From the NCBI RefSeq assembly GCF_900107625.1, contig NZ_FNQK01000016.1, positions 1 to 64,000 on the forward strand: a DNA stretch of 64,000 nt, read 5' to 3'. Source of the DNA: Bizionia paragorgiae. GTDB taxonomy: Bacteria; Bacteroidota; Bacteroidia; Flavobacteriales; Flavobacteriaceae. Both the position numbers and the translations under genes were made by a program. Under the pieces are notes generated by a model. The model was not told the DNA's origin and did not search any database. It saw only the letters and a program-made list of their open reading frames with translations. Shown here piece after piece: positions 1 to 7,507 of the stretch; the stretch's first letter is position 1; each line of letters begins with the position of its first letter.

Positions 1-190
1 CAACGGTCTTGTGTATGAAACGTAGCGTATAAATAAACACTAACTTTTCGGATTTTATACGAGGCGAATTTTTATTTTTTCTATTTATCTTTTAATTTCT
101 AAATATACAAAAATAAAAATTTGGCGGACTAAATAAATAAGCAAAAACCTCTCGGAAAGCCTATAATAGCTATGTTTTATACACGTTGTT
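1..190 (-). repeat. attC-like recombination site S1 (long form)
   Basis: Imperfect inverted repeat. The left arm begins CAACGGTCTTGTGTATG and the reverse complement of the right arm reads CAACAACGTGTATAAAAC; they pair with small bulges. An inner AT-rich stem and the motif TTGGCGGACT are shared with S4 but not with the shorter sites. It follows the retron cassette in reading direction; its right end carries that cassette's box GTTGTGCCAC. The window edge coincides with its left end. Confidence 0.75.
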
Positions 191-203
191 GTGCCACGTA
201 CTT

Positions 204-1301
204 TTATATCGGCCATTGTATTTTCTCAAATTCCTTGAAATATTGTATTCCTTTTTTTTCTTCTATTGAAAATACAAAACAGATATTACCATATAACCAA
301 TCTTTAAAATTTCGATTATTTATTTTCGCTGTTTTAATGTGATTTTCCACTCCATTTTCAATACAATGGAATAGGTGATGTTCTATTTCTTTTTTCTTTT
401 TTTTCGGTACTGTAGAAACATTATTCTGAATATTAAGTCCTGTCACAAGAAACTTTCCTCCAAGTTTTATGAATTTCGTTTTCGAGTAATTTGGGAATAA
501 GGATTCTTCTCTAATTATTCGATAAACGACTTTCTTGACTTTCTGCAATTGCTTAAAATTTCCCGAAAATGTTAAATCGTCAGCATAACGAGAGTAATTC
601 AATCCGTTTTTATTAGCTAATCCAGCAAGTCTTTTATCTAAATTGATTGTAATTAAATTTGATAATTTAGGACTTGTAGGCGAGCCTTGAGCAAGAATAC
701 CTTCATTTTTGGAAACAATATATTCTTTGAGTTCAGTTTCTTTTTTTCGGAAAGATGAAATAAACATTTCATCAGGAACAATTGTACAAATTTTAGCAAG
801 TGAAACTGCTAGATTTGGATGATAGCCCAAACTTTTAAATATCCCAAATATTCTCCTTTCATTAATAGAATCATAAAACCTTAATAAATCTAGTTTTAGT
901 AAGGCTTCTGATTTTAAATGTGTATCAGCATTATGTTTTATTGATGTGTTTTTGTCAAATCCTTTACAAGATGGGTGTGATGGAACTTTTTCTAGAATGT
1001 TCTTTAATATCCATCTTTGAAGATATTTTAATTCATCATTGGGTGTTTGGATAACCCTAAAACCACCTCTTTTCTTTTTTAATTTAAATCTCTTATAAGA
1101 TTCGATGCGATTAGATTTTGTTATTGTAAGTATTCGTTCAATATGAACTCCAGCAAGCAAACATAAATGAGGAACAGAATAAATAACGGGTAATCCTTTC
1201 TTTGCCAGTAAATCAGAATAAATTTTTATATCTTGATTGAATTCACTTGAATGGACAATTGGTTCCTGGTTTCTCTTTATATGATAAAATGGATAAGTCA
1301 T
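204..1301 (-). CDS. Retron reverse transcriptase
   Basis: 365 aa. The enzyme should copy part of the adjacent structured RNA (1302-1476) into branched msDNA. Directly visible retron hallmarks are NAxxH (NADTH, residues 124-128), the catalytic YADD (239-242) and VTG (286-288). Further RT motifs are GGFRVIQTPN (79-88), LDLLRFYDSI around 137-146 and QGSPTSPKLSN (205-215). No extra N- or C-terminal domain is present, which is the usual compact retron form. The ATG at 1301 directly abuts the a2 segment of the msr-msd RNA, so start and RNA end are physically linked. The stop lies about 7 bp before the cassette boundary box at 188-197. The effector gene is immediately upstream on the same strand. 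Known for the family: retrons with an effector act in phage defence by abortive infection; that role here is inference. Confidence 0.93.
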   Translation of the reverse strand: MTYPFYHIKRNQEPIVHSSEFNQDIKIYSDLLAKKGLPVIYSVPHLCLLAGVHIERILTITKSNRIESYKRFKLKKKRGGFRVIQTPNDELKYLQRWILKNILEKVPSHPSCKGFDKNTSIKHNADTHLKSEALLKLDLLRFYDSINERRIFGIFKSLGYHPNLAVSLAKICTIVPDEMFISSFRKKETELKEYIVSKNEGILAQGSPTSPKLSNLITINLDKRLAGLANKNGLNYSRYADDLTFSGNFKQLQKVKKVVYRIIREESLFPNYSKTKFIKLGGKFLVTGLNIQNNVSTVPKKKKKEIEHHLFHCIENGVENHIKTAKINNRNFKDWLYGNICFVFSIEEKKGIQYFKEFEKIQWPI

Positions 1302-1476
1302 AAAGGCAACTCGCTTTTAGAATAATGCGAAGCATTTACTACACGAACCTGACGTAGGAAGGTTTTGTGTAGTAAAAGTTGAAAAGATGCTTCAGTCCTA
1401 CATAAACTACTGTCTATGAGTTCTTGTCCTTCAAATGTTCTCACGAACACAAACTGACTCGAAATAGCTTGCCTTT
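1302..1476 (-). ncRNA. Retron msr-msd RNA
   Basis: Gap between effector stop and RT start, read on the minus strand. The a1 segment AAAGGCAA (1476-1469) is complementary to a2 TTGCCTTT (1309-1302), as retron ends require. A small perfect hairpin TGTTC-GTGA-GAACA occupies 1449-1436 (msr part). A long hairpin at 1393-1329 has an outer stem GAAGCAT/ATGCTTC and an inner stem TTTACTACAC/GTGTAGTAAA with a smaller stem AACCT/AGGTT at the tip (msd part). A guanosine directly follows a1 (position 1468) and is a candidate branching nucleotide. The a1 element overlaps the effector stop codon. The fold was read by eye, not computed. Confidence 0.85.
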
Positions 1477-2741
1477 TATGACTTTCCATTAAATATTCTT
1501 GGTATATAATTAGTTTCTTTTACTGCGAAATAATCAGCAGATTCATATTCAAAATTTCTATTTTTTCTTTTTATACATTTCTTTGCATCCTGATATATTT
1601 CTAGACCAAATAAGGTTAGATTATTTCCTTGATTGAAAAGCCCTCTTTGTTTTCCAATTTCAAGTATCTGTTCATAGTCTTTAGTTAAAATACCTAACTT
1701 TTGACAAATGTTAATTTCTGTAAACCCAGACCTCGATAGTTTTATTATTGCATAAATTGAGAAGTCTATTTTGCTTACAGAAGAAAAGCTTCTCTTTCCT
1801 TTTTTAATTTGATGAGTAAAAAATTCATTGTGTAAATTTTCACTTCCAAATTCCTTTAAAATTGATAGTTCATAAGAAATACTCTTTCTAAATTCTTTTG
1901 ATACACTTATTTTGTCAGAAAAGAAACGAGGTATTAATGGAAACCAATTATTTTTATTCGACCAGATTATTGGTAGAGTATTATTTGGACTTCCGTGGGA
2001 AAACGAAACTAATGCCTGACTATTTTCATAACCTAAAGCATTTATGAATTTTTCAGACTTATCTTTTCTAACTTTAGGACTAGTCAGTTTTATACCGTAT
2101 TTGAAACAAAATTCTCTATGTTGAATATAATTTCGATAACCAAAATAGCTTGCTTCACTAGAAAATGCTTTCTTAAAGATATTTGATTTAGGAATTTCTA
2201 TTCTGTCAAATATTGGATTTATTAATTCGACACCTTGTTTCATTCCTGCTACACCAACAAATAAAATTTCTTTGAAATTACTTTTTAATGAATCAATACT
2301 GTCTTCAAAATAGGTTTTAATGGAATTACCCGAACCTACAAAATCATCCAACAATACTAAAGAGTAATTTTTATCAGCTTCGGCAGTAAAATTCTGTACT
2401 GTTGGTAACATTATTATTTTCTTATTATGTTTTCTATGGAAATCTGTTTTTTGAAAAAAATAAGTTACCATACTACCACTTTTACCAAAATTCCCAATTG
2501 GGTTAATTATTATAATATCATTCGCTTCTAGTTTTGGAAATAAAATATTTAAACTAGAGTTGATTATTTCCTCAATTTCATAACTTGTATATACTGTTAA
2601 ATTAGAAGCTATATCTATTGCGTATTTTATTTCATTTTCCTCAAAATTGTTTAACCATTTTATAATATCCAAAGGACTAACAACATTTTTCAATCTTGCA
2701 GAAATTATATCTATGGTTATATTGTCAATTCTTTTTATCAA
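1476..2741 (-). CDS. Retron effector: phosphoribosyltransferase-like protein with C-terminal winged helix
   Basis: About 421 aa from a proposed TTG start at 2741. The open frame extends to 2879, but that part lies inside site S2, so a start inside the cassette is preferred; no ATG is available there. Visible features are a PRPP-loop-like motif VLLDDFVGSGNS (about residues 129-140), preceded by beta-rich segments typical of type I phosphoribosyltransferases, and a C-terminal stretch SIYAIIKLSRSGFTEINICQKL and following that looks like a winged helix-turn-helix. Ribosyltransferase-like effectors with a DNA-binding part are known partners of one retron group (Ec73-like). It is upstream of the msr-msd RNA and RT in the same cassette, so it is probably the toxic effector held in check by RT-msDNA. 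The enzymatic target is unknown. Confidence 0.8.
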   Translation of the reverse strand: MIKRIDNITIDIISARLKNVVSPLDIIKWLNNFEENEIKYAIDIASNLTVYTSYEIEEIINSSLNILFPKLEANDIIIINPIGNFGKSGSMVTYFFQKTDFHRKHNKKIIMLPTVQNFTAEADKNYSLVLLDDFVGSGNSIKTYFEDSIDSLKSNFKEILFVGVAGMKQGVELINPIFDRIEIPKSNIFKKAFSSEASYFGYRNYIQHREFCFKYGIKLTSPKVRKDKSEKFINALGYENSQALVSFSHGSPNNTLPIIWSNKNNWFPLIPRFFSDKISVSKEFRKSISYELSILKEFGSENLHNEFFTHQIKKGKRSFSSVSKIDFSIYAIIKLSRSGFTEINICQKLGILTKDYEQILEIGKQRGLFNQGNNLTLFGLEIYQDAKKCIKRKNRNFEYESADYFAVKETNYIPRIFNGKS

Positions 2742-2770
2742 TGTTTTCGGTCTGTTTGGGTATGTGGCAC

Positions 2771-2896
2771 AACGTGTTTGTATATGAAAAGTGCGTGTTT
2801 GTGTCAGCGGATTTTCGGAACGAAAATCGGATGAAAGCAAACACGTGCTTTCGTTTCGATTGAGCACTAAACTACGCATTTTTTATATACAGTGTT
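2771..2896 (-). repeat. attC-like recombination site S2
   Basis: Inverted repeat of about 126 bp. The left arm CAACGTGTTTGTATATG pairs with the reverse complement of the right arm, CAACACTGTATATAAAA. The apical palindrome is GATTTTCG-GAA-CGAAAATC. It separates the retron cassette (box GTGGCACAAC, 2764-2773) from the gene-poor cassette (box GTTGGCTTT, from 2894). Same subfamily as S3 and S6. Confidence 0.8.
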
Positions 2897-3258
2897 GGCT
2901 TTTAGTGCTTTTTTGTACGCTTAATAATTCTGTTTTGTGTTTTTTTTGGTCGGTTTTTAATTCCGTAAACTTGCTCAATTTCCTCAATATTTTTAATTCA
3001 GATTTGAGTGAGTAATTCCGCAAGAGTGATTTTCCACGTTCAGTTCGTTTTTTTTTTTTTTTATTGAGATCTCGATTCCGTAAACAAGCTAAAAAGTCAA
3101 ACGTAATTCTATTCAGAGTTTGAGTGATAATTCAGCGTATTTTTTAAAATTCGGCAACATAGTTTTTCGGTTTTTACTTACTTAAAATTCAAAAAAAATC
3201 CGAAAACCAAACCAGGCTTTTTTCATTCGCGCAAACTTGCTCCAGCATTAAAGCCAAC
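2894..3258 (-). other. Cassette without a convincing gene
   Basis: 365-bp unit with matching ends (GTTGGCTTT at 2894, AAAGCCAAC ending at 3258), so it is a proper cassette, but it has no open frame of useful length. On the minus strand there are only two tiny frames starting with ATG (14 and 15 codons, beginning MKKAW and MLPNF). The plus strand holds a diverged internal repeat: CCGTAAAC(TTG/AAG)CT followed by ATTCAGA-TTTGAGTGA recurs near 2962 and 3075, and the first part again near 3228. It could be a decayed gene, a promoter cassette or an RNA. Confidence 0.6.
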
Positions 3259-3379
3259 GTTTATGTATAAGAATAGTTGCGGGTTTGTATGCGAGGATTT
3301 TCCGAAGGAAAATCAGACGTTACAAACACGCAACGACCTTTGATTAAGCACTAAACCGCAATTATTTTTATACGGTGTT
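3255..3379 (-). repeat. attC-like recombination site S3
   Basis: The left arm CAACGTTTATGTATAAG pairs with the reverse complement of the right arm, CAACACCGTATAAAAAT. The stem continues with AGTTGCGGGTTTG against AATTGCGGTTT. The apical palindrome is GATTTTCC-GAA-GGAAAATC. It lies between the gene-poor cassette and the 206-aa gene cassette. Confidence 0.8.
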
Positions 3380-3393
3380 GTGCGTAGTTATTT

Positions 3394-4014
3394 TTAGAAG
3401 TCAGCTAAATCATCATTCTGATTATTCTTTTTTTCAATTTCAGCAATTCGTTCTTCAATTCGTTCTTGTATTTTCGGCAACATTGCTTCATTGAATTCCG
3501 CAATCTCTTTATTAATTAATGTAATTGTATTCTCTATTTTAGGAACCAATTCAGAAATCCAATTTTTTACTTCTTTTTTTAATGGTTCACTCAATTCTTT
3601 ACTTCCATATGTTGTATGATAGTAAATATGTAGTTTGGTAAGATTATCAACATCAACTAACACTTTTTCAAAACTGTGATTGCTTGGTGAGGAATATAAA
3701 AATTTTGAACTTTGTTTAATATTAAAACTCCAAACTACTCTTGCGCAAGAATAACTTTGATTTCTATTTACATCAGCTCCAGGTGGAAAAAATTTTCCAG
3801 AAATTTGAGTCATTTCAACGTTAGCCGATTTTTTTTCAAAATCCACTTCTAAAGGTTTTTCTTTATATTGATTGTAAACGTCATTTCTCAACTGTTCCAC
3901 ATTTCCATTGGTCAAGTTATATTCGTGTAAACCATCGACTTCATTTATTGCACTTTTGAAGGTTTTCTGTAGCCAATGATTTATATGATGTTCATTAAAT
4001 AATTTTATATTCAT
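3394..4014 (-). CDS. Cassette protein of unknown function, C-terminal coiled coil
   Basis: 206 aa, not recognised. No signal peptide or membrane segment, so probably cytoplasmic. The last third is rich in Glu, Lys and Ile (around residues 150-200, for example KIQERIEERIAEIEKK), which suggests an amphipathic helix or coiled coil. The N-terminal part contains FNEHHINHWLQK and a beta-rich middle with FFPPGADVN. It is the only gene in the cassette 3377-4049, whose ends GTTGTGCGTA/TACGCACAAC match over 10 bases. The ATG is about 30 bp inside the cassette start, as in neighbouring cassettes. Defence or stress roles are common among integron cassettes, but nothing in this sequence demonstrates one. 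Confidence 0.75.
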   Translation of the reverse strand: MNIKLFNEHHINHWLQKTFKSAINEVDGLHEYNLTNGNVEQLRNDVYNQYKEKPLEVDFEKKSANVEMTQISGKFFPPGADVNRNQSYSCARVVWSFNIKQSSKFLYSSPSNHSFEKVLVDVDNLTKLHIYYHTTYGSKELSEPLKKEVKNWISELVPKIENTITLINKEIAEFNEAMLPKIQERIEERIAEIEKKNNQNDDLADF

Positions 4015-4045
4015 CTTTTTTTGGTTTTGAGTGGTTAATTACGCA

Positions 4046-4232
4046 CAACGTGTTTGTATATGGCTCGTAGCGTGCAAATTAGCAATTAATTTTCGGTTAA
4101 TCACCAGCCAATTTTTTTAATTTTCTTATTATTTTTTTTATCAATAAGCCAAATTAAAAAATTTGGCGGACTTAGCAAATATGCCATAACTTCGATTAAA
4201 CAACCAACTAGCTATGAGCTATATACGGTGTT
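4046..4232 (-). repeat. attC-like recombination site S4 (long form)
   Basis: 187 bp. The left arm CAACGTGTTTGTATATGG pairs with the reverse complement of the right arm, CAACACCGTATATAGC. The inner region holds AT-rich complementary tracts flanking AAATTTGGCGGACT, as in S1. It separates the 206-aa and 231-aa gene cassettes. Confidence 0.78.
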
Positions 4233-4251
4233 GGCAAATCGTTTTTTTAAA

Positions 4252-4947
4252 TTATGGACCAAGCATTATTCTTTTAGCTAATTCCGCAGTTACACTAACA
4301 AAAATTTCTTTTATTACTTGTAATCCAGTTTTTTGAGCTCTTCCCCAAAATCTCGAAAGTCGAACCATTATCTTTTTTTTGGATTCAATCGTGAGAGCAT
4401 TTTTAATTTGCTCTGTTTCTTTCTCTAAAATCTCAATTTCAACAACTTTTTCAGGTGGTTGTTTTTCTTTAAGTTTCTTTAATTTTTCTTTTGATTCGTC
4501 AAGATATTGTTCAAGAAATATTTGTTGTTCCAAGTCGAAAGTTTCTTTATCTGCATTTTCGTCTATTATGTCGAATTTTTTAAAAAATCTTTCTGCATTT
4601 GACTTTAATACTGGGTCGTCAAAGAATGATTCCGTTGTCTCGTATTGGTCAAGAAGATTTAGCCAACTTTTAAATTGAGCTTCTAGATTTTTTATTTCAA
4701 TCCAGCCTCGATGGTTTCCGTTTTCATTTACATTTTTGGGTTTTCTGTCCATTAAGAACTGAAATGAACCGTTTTGCATTTTCTTATATTGTTCAATCTT
4801 AAAATAAAAATCTGAAGTATTATCAATATCTAAAACGTTTAGTAAATTGTCTTTTGGGTCAATTATTTTGAACTTTTCACCAGTCAGATTAACAAATGAT
4901 TCCAAAGATTTTAAAATCGTAATCGGTAATTTTTTCTTTTTGTTCAT
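4252..4947 (-). CDS. Cassette protein of unknown function, highly charged
   Basis: 231 aa, not recognised. It begins MNKKKKLPITILKSLESF and has no signal peptide. A long Lys/Glu-rich segment around residues 145-190 (KEKLKKLKEKQPPEKVVEIEILEKE) predicts helix or coiled coil. It is followed by a conserved-looking C-terminus (LSRFWGRAQKTGLQVIKEIF and a last hydrophobic-amphipathic helix AELAKRIMLG). The tail could contact a membrane or partner; no catalytic motif is visible. Sole gene of cassette 4230-4980 (ends GTTGGCAAA/TTTGCCAAC). Confidence 0.75.
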   Translation of the reverse strand: MNKKKKLPITILKSLESFVNLTGEKFKIIDPKDNLLNVLDIDNTSDFYFKIEQYKKMQNGSFQFLMDRKPKNVNENGNHRGWIEIKNLEAQFKSWLNLLDQYETTESFFDDPVLKSNAERFFKKFDIIDENADKETFDLEQQIFLEQYLDESKEKLKKLKEKQPPEKVVEIEILEKETEQIKNALTIESKKKIMVRLSRFWGRAQKTGLQVIKEIFVSVTAELAKRIMLGP

Positions 4948-4976
4948 ATTTTGTGCGTGATGTTCAAAATGTTTGC

Positions 4977-5101
4977 CAACGTTGTTGTATATGGTTTGTT
5001 GCGTGTTTTAAGCACCTAATTTAGCAAATACAAACCGAATAGAAAATCCGCGAGGATTTTCGTAAGTAGGCTAGAACTAGCAATAAATTATATACGGTGT
5101 T
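4977..5101 (-). repeat. attC-like recombination site S5
   Basis: The arms pair through GTATATGGTTTGTTGC (left) against GTATATAATTTATTGC (reverse complement of right). The apical palindrome is GAAAATCC-GCGA-GGATTTTC. Same subfamily as S7 and S8, sharing an ACCGAATAGAAAATC block with S8. Confidence 0.8.
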
Positions 5102-5112
5102 ACCTGCAGGCT

Positions 5113-5808
5113 TTATTCACGTTCTTTGTTCAGATATTGTTCAATTTTATCGTGTAAATTTTCTTTAATCCATTTATTCATTTCCGCTTTGTCTTTTCCA
5201 TCAGACGCATTCCACGGACTTTCCTCGTTTAAAATAACTTTCTCATTTTTTAGGTCGTAAAGAGAGTGATATAAATTCCCACGTTCCATTATTAAATAAT
5301 CATTTTTAATAAAAATTCGAATATTTTCCAAGTTTTTGCCAGCCTCATCATAATTCCACAATATTTTTTCAATATCATCATCGGTTTTTAATCTTTCTAG
5401 GTCTAATCGTTCTTCTCCTTTCCATTTTTCTTTTTTCCACTTAACAATATTCCATTCCATATCGTCAAATCCAGCCATTGTAAAATAGAGAACATAAAAA
5501 TTATTTTTATATTCCACTTTTTGTTGATATAAATAATCTTTGAAAAATTTCAGATAAATGTTCATTTTTATTTCTGAATATTTTTGAAATCCTTCGCTGT
5601 TAAGTCGATTACTTGTCGTGTCTTTAAATTTCTCCGCTATTGTTACACTATCAATTAAAATTTTCTGTTCTAATAATTCCGATAATTCTAATTCTCCAAT
5701 TTGCTCAAAATAATAATCTATTGTTCTGTCCTCAATCTTTTCAGTTTGGGATTTACAGCTTGTCGAACAAACTATTAATAAGATTATTGTCAAAATTTTC
5801 AAATTCAT
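5113..5808 (-). CDS. Cassette lipoprotein of unknown function
   Basis: 231 aa. The N-terminus MNLKILTIILLIVCSTSCKS is a clear lipoprotein signal with the lipobox cysteine at residue 18, so the mature protein is expected to be membrane-anchored in the periplasm or at the outer membrane. The mature part is rich in acidic, Lys and aromatic residues (for example GFDDMEWNIVKWKKEKWKG) with no recognised domain. Single gene of cassette 5099-5837, whose ends GTTACCTGCA/TGCAGGTAAC are perfectly complementary over 10 bases. The stop codon is about 10 bp from the cassette end. Confidence 0.78.
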   Translation of the reverse strand: MNLKILTIILLIVCSTSCKSQTEKIEDRTIDYYFEQIGELELSELLEQKILIDSVTIAEKFKDTTSNRLNSEGFQKYSEIKMNIYLKFFKDYLYQQKVEYKNNFYVLYFTMAGFDDMEWNIVKWKKEKWKGEERLDLERLKTDDDIEKILWNYDEAGKNLENIRIFIKNDYLIMERGNLYHSLYDLKNEKVILNEESPWNASDGKDKAEMNKWIKENLHDKIEQYLNKERE

Positions 5809-5833
5809 CCGTGATGTTTTTTCAGCTTGCAGG

Positions 5834-5959
5834 TAACGTTTATGTATAAGGAAAGTTGCGTGTTTGTGTGCGAGGATTTTCCGAAGGAAAATCAGATGCT
5901 AGCAAACGGGCAACTAACTTTGGTTTAGCTAAAACTAGCAATTTTTTTTATACGGTGTT
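5834..5959 (-). repeat. attC-like recombination site S6
   Basis: The left arm TAACGTTTATGTATAAGG pairs with the reverse complement of the right arm, TAACACCGTATAAAAA, continuing as AGTTGCGTG against ATTGCTAG. The apical palindrome is GATTTTCC-GAA-GGAAAATC. Its right end overlaps the stop codon of the next cassette gene. Confidence 0.8.
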
Positions 5960-6398
5960 AGCCACTGGTTTTATTTTTTATCAATCCGCTTATTATATTA
6001 ATCGGAAATATTATTTGTCCGACAACAGCAATCAACGTTATTGAATAAATTGCTAAAGTCAGATTGTCATTAAAATCAAATTCCACTATCGATTCTCGGT
6101 AAAGCTGCGACAAAACCCAGATTAATAAAATTCCGCCGAAAGTCAGCGCAATGTGAGCCAAATTCAGCCATTTGGATAGCTTTCTGTTTGTTTTTAGCAT
6201 AATCCAATATCCAAGTCCGATTATTGCAAAAAGAATTGAAATCAGAATGTTTAGGTCGGTCAGCGAAAAAACATAATAAGTGTCGTATTTATTAATAACC
6301 AAATTTTCTGTTGAACTTACAAATCCGCTTAACATTATTAACGGAATCGAAAGCCAAAAAATTAAATGTGGTTTATTGGTTATTCTGCTCATTTTCAA
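5958..6398 (-). CDS. Cassette four-helix membrane protein of unknown function
   Basis: 146 aa with four predicted membrane segments (roughly residues 11-29, 44-65, 76-97 and 110-138), short loops and no recognised motif. The reading frame ends ...KNKTSG and the TAA stop is formed inside the boundary box GTGGCTAAC, so the recombination box itself ends the protein. The start ATG lies about 13 bp inside the cassette start (box GTTAGCCAC, ending at 6411). Sole gene of cassette 5957-6411. Small membrane proteins in cassettes are sometimes toxins or immunity proteins; nothing here decides that. Confidence 0.75.
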   Translation of the reverse strand: MKMSRITNKPHLIFWLSIPLIMLSGFVSSTENLVINKYDTYYVFSLTDLNILISILFAIIGLGYWIMLKTNRKLSKWLNLAHIALTFGGILLIWVLSQLYRESIVEFDFNDNLTLAIYSITLIAVVGQIIFPINIISGLIKNKTSG

Positions 6399-6407
6399 CT
6401 TGTGGCT

Positions 6408-6530
6408 AACGGTCTCGGCTATGAGTAGTTGCGTGGGTTAGCACTCAACTTTACAAGTACACACCAAACTGAAAATCCGAGAGGATTTTCAGAAGTAGGC
6501 GAGAACAAGCAATTACTTATAGCCATTGTT
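6408..6530 (-). repeat. attC-like recombination site S7
   Basis: The left arm TAACGGTCTCGGCTATGAG pairs with the reverse complement of the right arm, CAACAATGGCTATAAG, continuing as TAGTTGCGTGGGTT against TAATTGCTTGTT. The apical palindrome is GAAAATCC-GAGA-GGATTTTC. It lies between the four-helix protein and GGDEF cassettes. Confidence 0.8.
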
Positions 6531-6543
6531 GTGCTTTCGTTTT

Positions 6544-7479
6544 TTATTCGTAATCTGTTTCATTAATTGTCATTACGTCGAACAGTTCTCGTGTTTCTTC
6601 ATAAATAGCAAGTTCCCATTTCTTATTTAGTTTTTGTTCAATTGTTATGGGATGCCAACAAATACTGAAATCGCCTTTTGCTTCTTTTGCTAAAATATAG
6701 CATTCATCAGATTTTCTTAATATGTCTTCAACTTCGTCTCTAGGGTCCATCTCAACAATTGCACAATGAAATGACAACTTTATTGATTCTCCGAGTATTT
6801 CTTTTGTTAAAGTTGAAAGTTTAGAAAAGTCATTTTTAACTAATCTATTGGCAAAACCCAAAGCGTCAGTTTGATTTCCTTGAATTATGAAAACAAATTC
6901 GTCTCCACCTGTATGAATTCTATAGAAATGTTCATTTTTTTCGTTTTTAATATTCATAGGATACTTATACATATCCTCATTTCTTCTCATCTTTTGATAT
7001 ATAGTTTGAGCAATAGTTCTAAGAAGTTTATTGGCTTTTAAAAAACCGTACTTATTATTTATTTTCTTAAATCCTTTTAGGTCAATTAAAATAAACTGAA
7101 GTTTCTTTTTGTGCTTACGTTTACTAAAGTGGATGTCAATATCTTTTTTTAGGCTTTGAAGATTGGGTACTCCTGTAATTATATCAGTTAATCTTTCATT
7201 TTCTGATATTTTGAGTAATTCTGCATAATTATCTCTTTCATATTGAGTTTTTTGATGATTTTCAAACTCTTTTTTCCATAAGTGATTCATTATAAACCAA
7301 ACAATAGTTGAAGTAATTACTACTATTATTAAAACAAACCTCCAATTCAAGAGTGTTCCATCTGGTGCGACTAATTTATAAAACTTGATTCCTTTTTCAA
7401 AAAATGCCAATAAAGCAAACACTAAAATTATCAGGGCGATAATCAGTCCATATTTATATTTTATCTCTATTGGTTTCAT
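6544..7479 (-). CDS. Membrane GGDEF protein (putative diguanylate cyclase)
   Basis: 311 aa. Two membrane segments (about 11-27 and 47-65) are followed by a short helical linker and a GGDEF domain. The active-site signature GGDEF is intact at 191-195, and LTDIITGVPN (97-106) matches the usual DxLTGLxN start of the domain; LIDLKGFKKIN (131-141) supplies the metal-binding Asp region. No RxxD inhibitory site precedes the signature, so product feedback is not expected. The likely reaction is two GTP to cyclic di-GMP, but several residues differ from classical cyclases and activity is unproven. Alone in cassette 6528-7511 with no EAL, PilZ or other effector beside it in the array. Confidence 0.83.
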   Translation of the reverse strand: MKPIEIKYKYGLIIALIILVFALLAFFEKGIKFYKLVAPDGTLLNWRFVLIIVVITSTIVWFIMNHLWKKEFENHQKTQYERDNYAELLKISENERLTDIITGVPNLQSLKKDIDIHFSKRKHKKKLQFILIDLKGFKKINNKYGFLKANKLLRTIAQTIYQKMRRNEDMYKYPMNIKNEKNEHFYRIHTGGDEFVFIIQGNQTDALGFANRLVKNDFSKLSTLTKEILGESIKLSFHCAIVEMDPRDEVEDILRKSDECYILAKEAKGDFSICWHPITIEQKLNKKWELAIYEETRELFDVMTINETDYE

Positions 7480-7507
7480 ATTTTATTAGTCTGTCTTAAA
7501 TGAAGCA

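Noticed and set aside
1298-1489. 63-codon open frame on the minus strand between effector and RT
   Set aside because: It coincides with the a1, msr, msd and a2 elements of the retron RNA; the base pairing explains the sequence better than a protein.
2791-3015. Plus-strand open frame of 74 codons beginning MRVCVSGFSE
   Set aside because: It runs through attC-like site S2; the same peptide start (MRVCVRGFSE) appears at 5856 in S6, so it is a shadow of the repeated inverted-repeat sequence.
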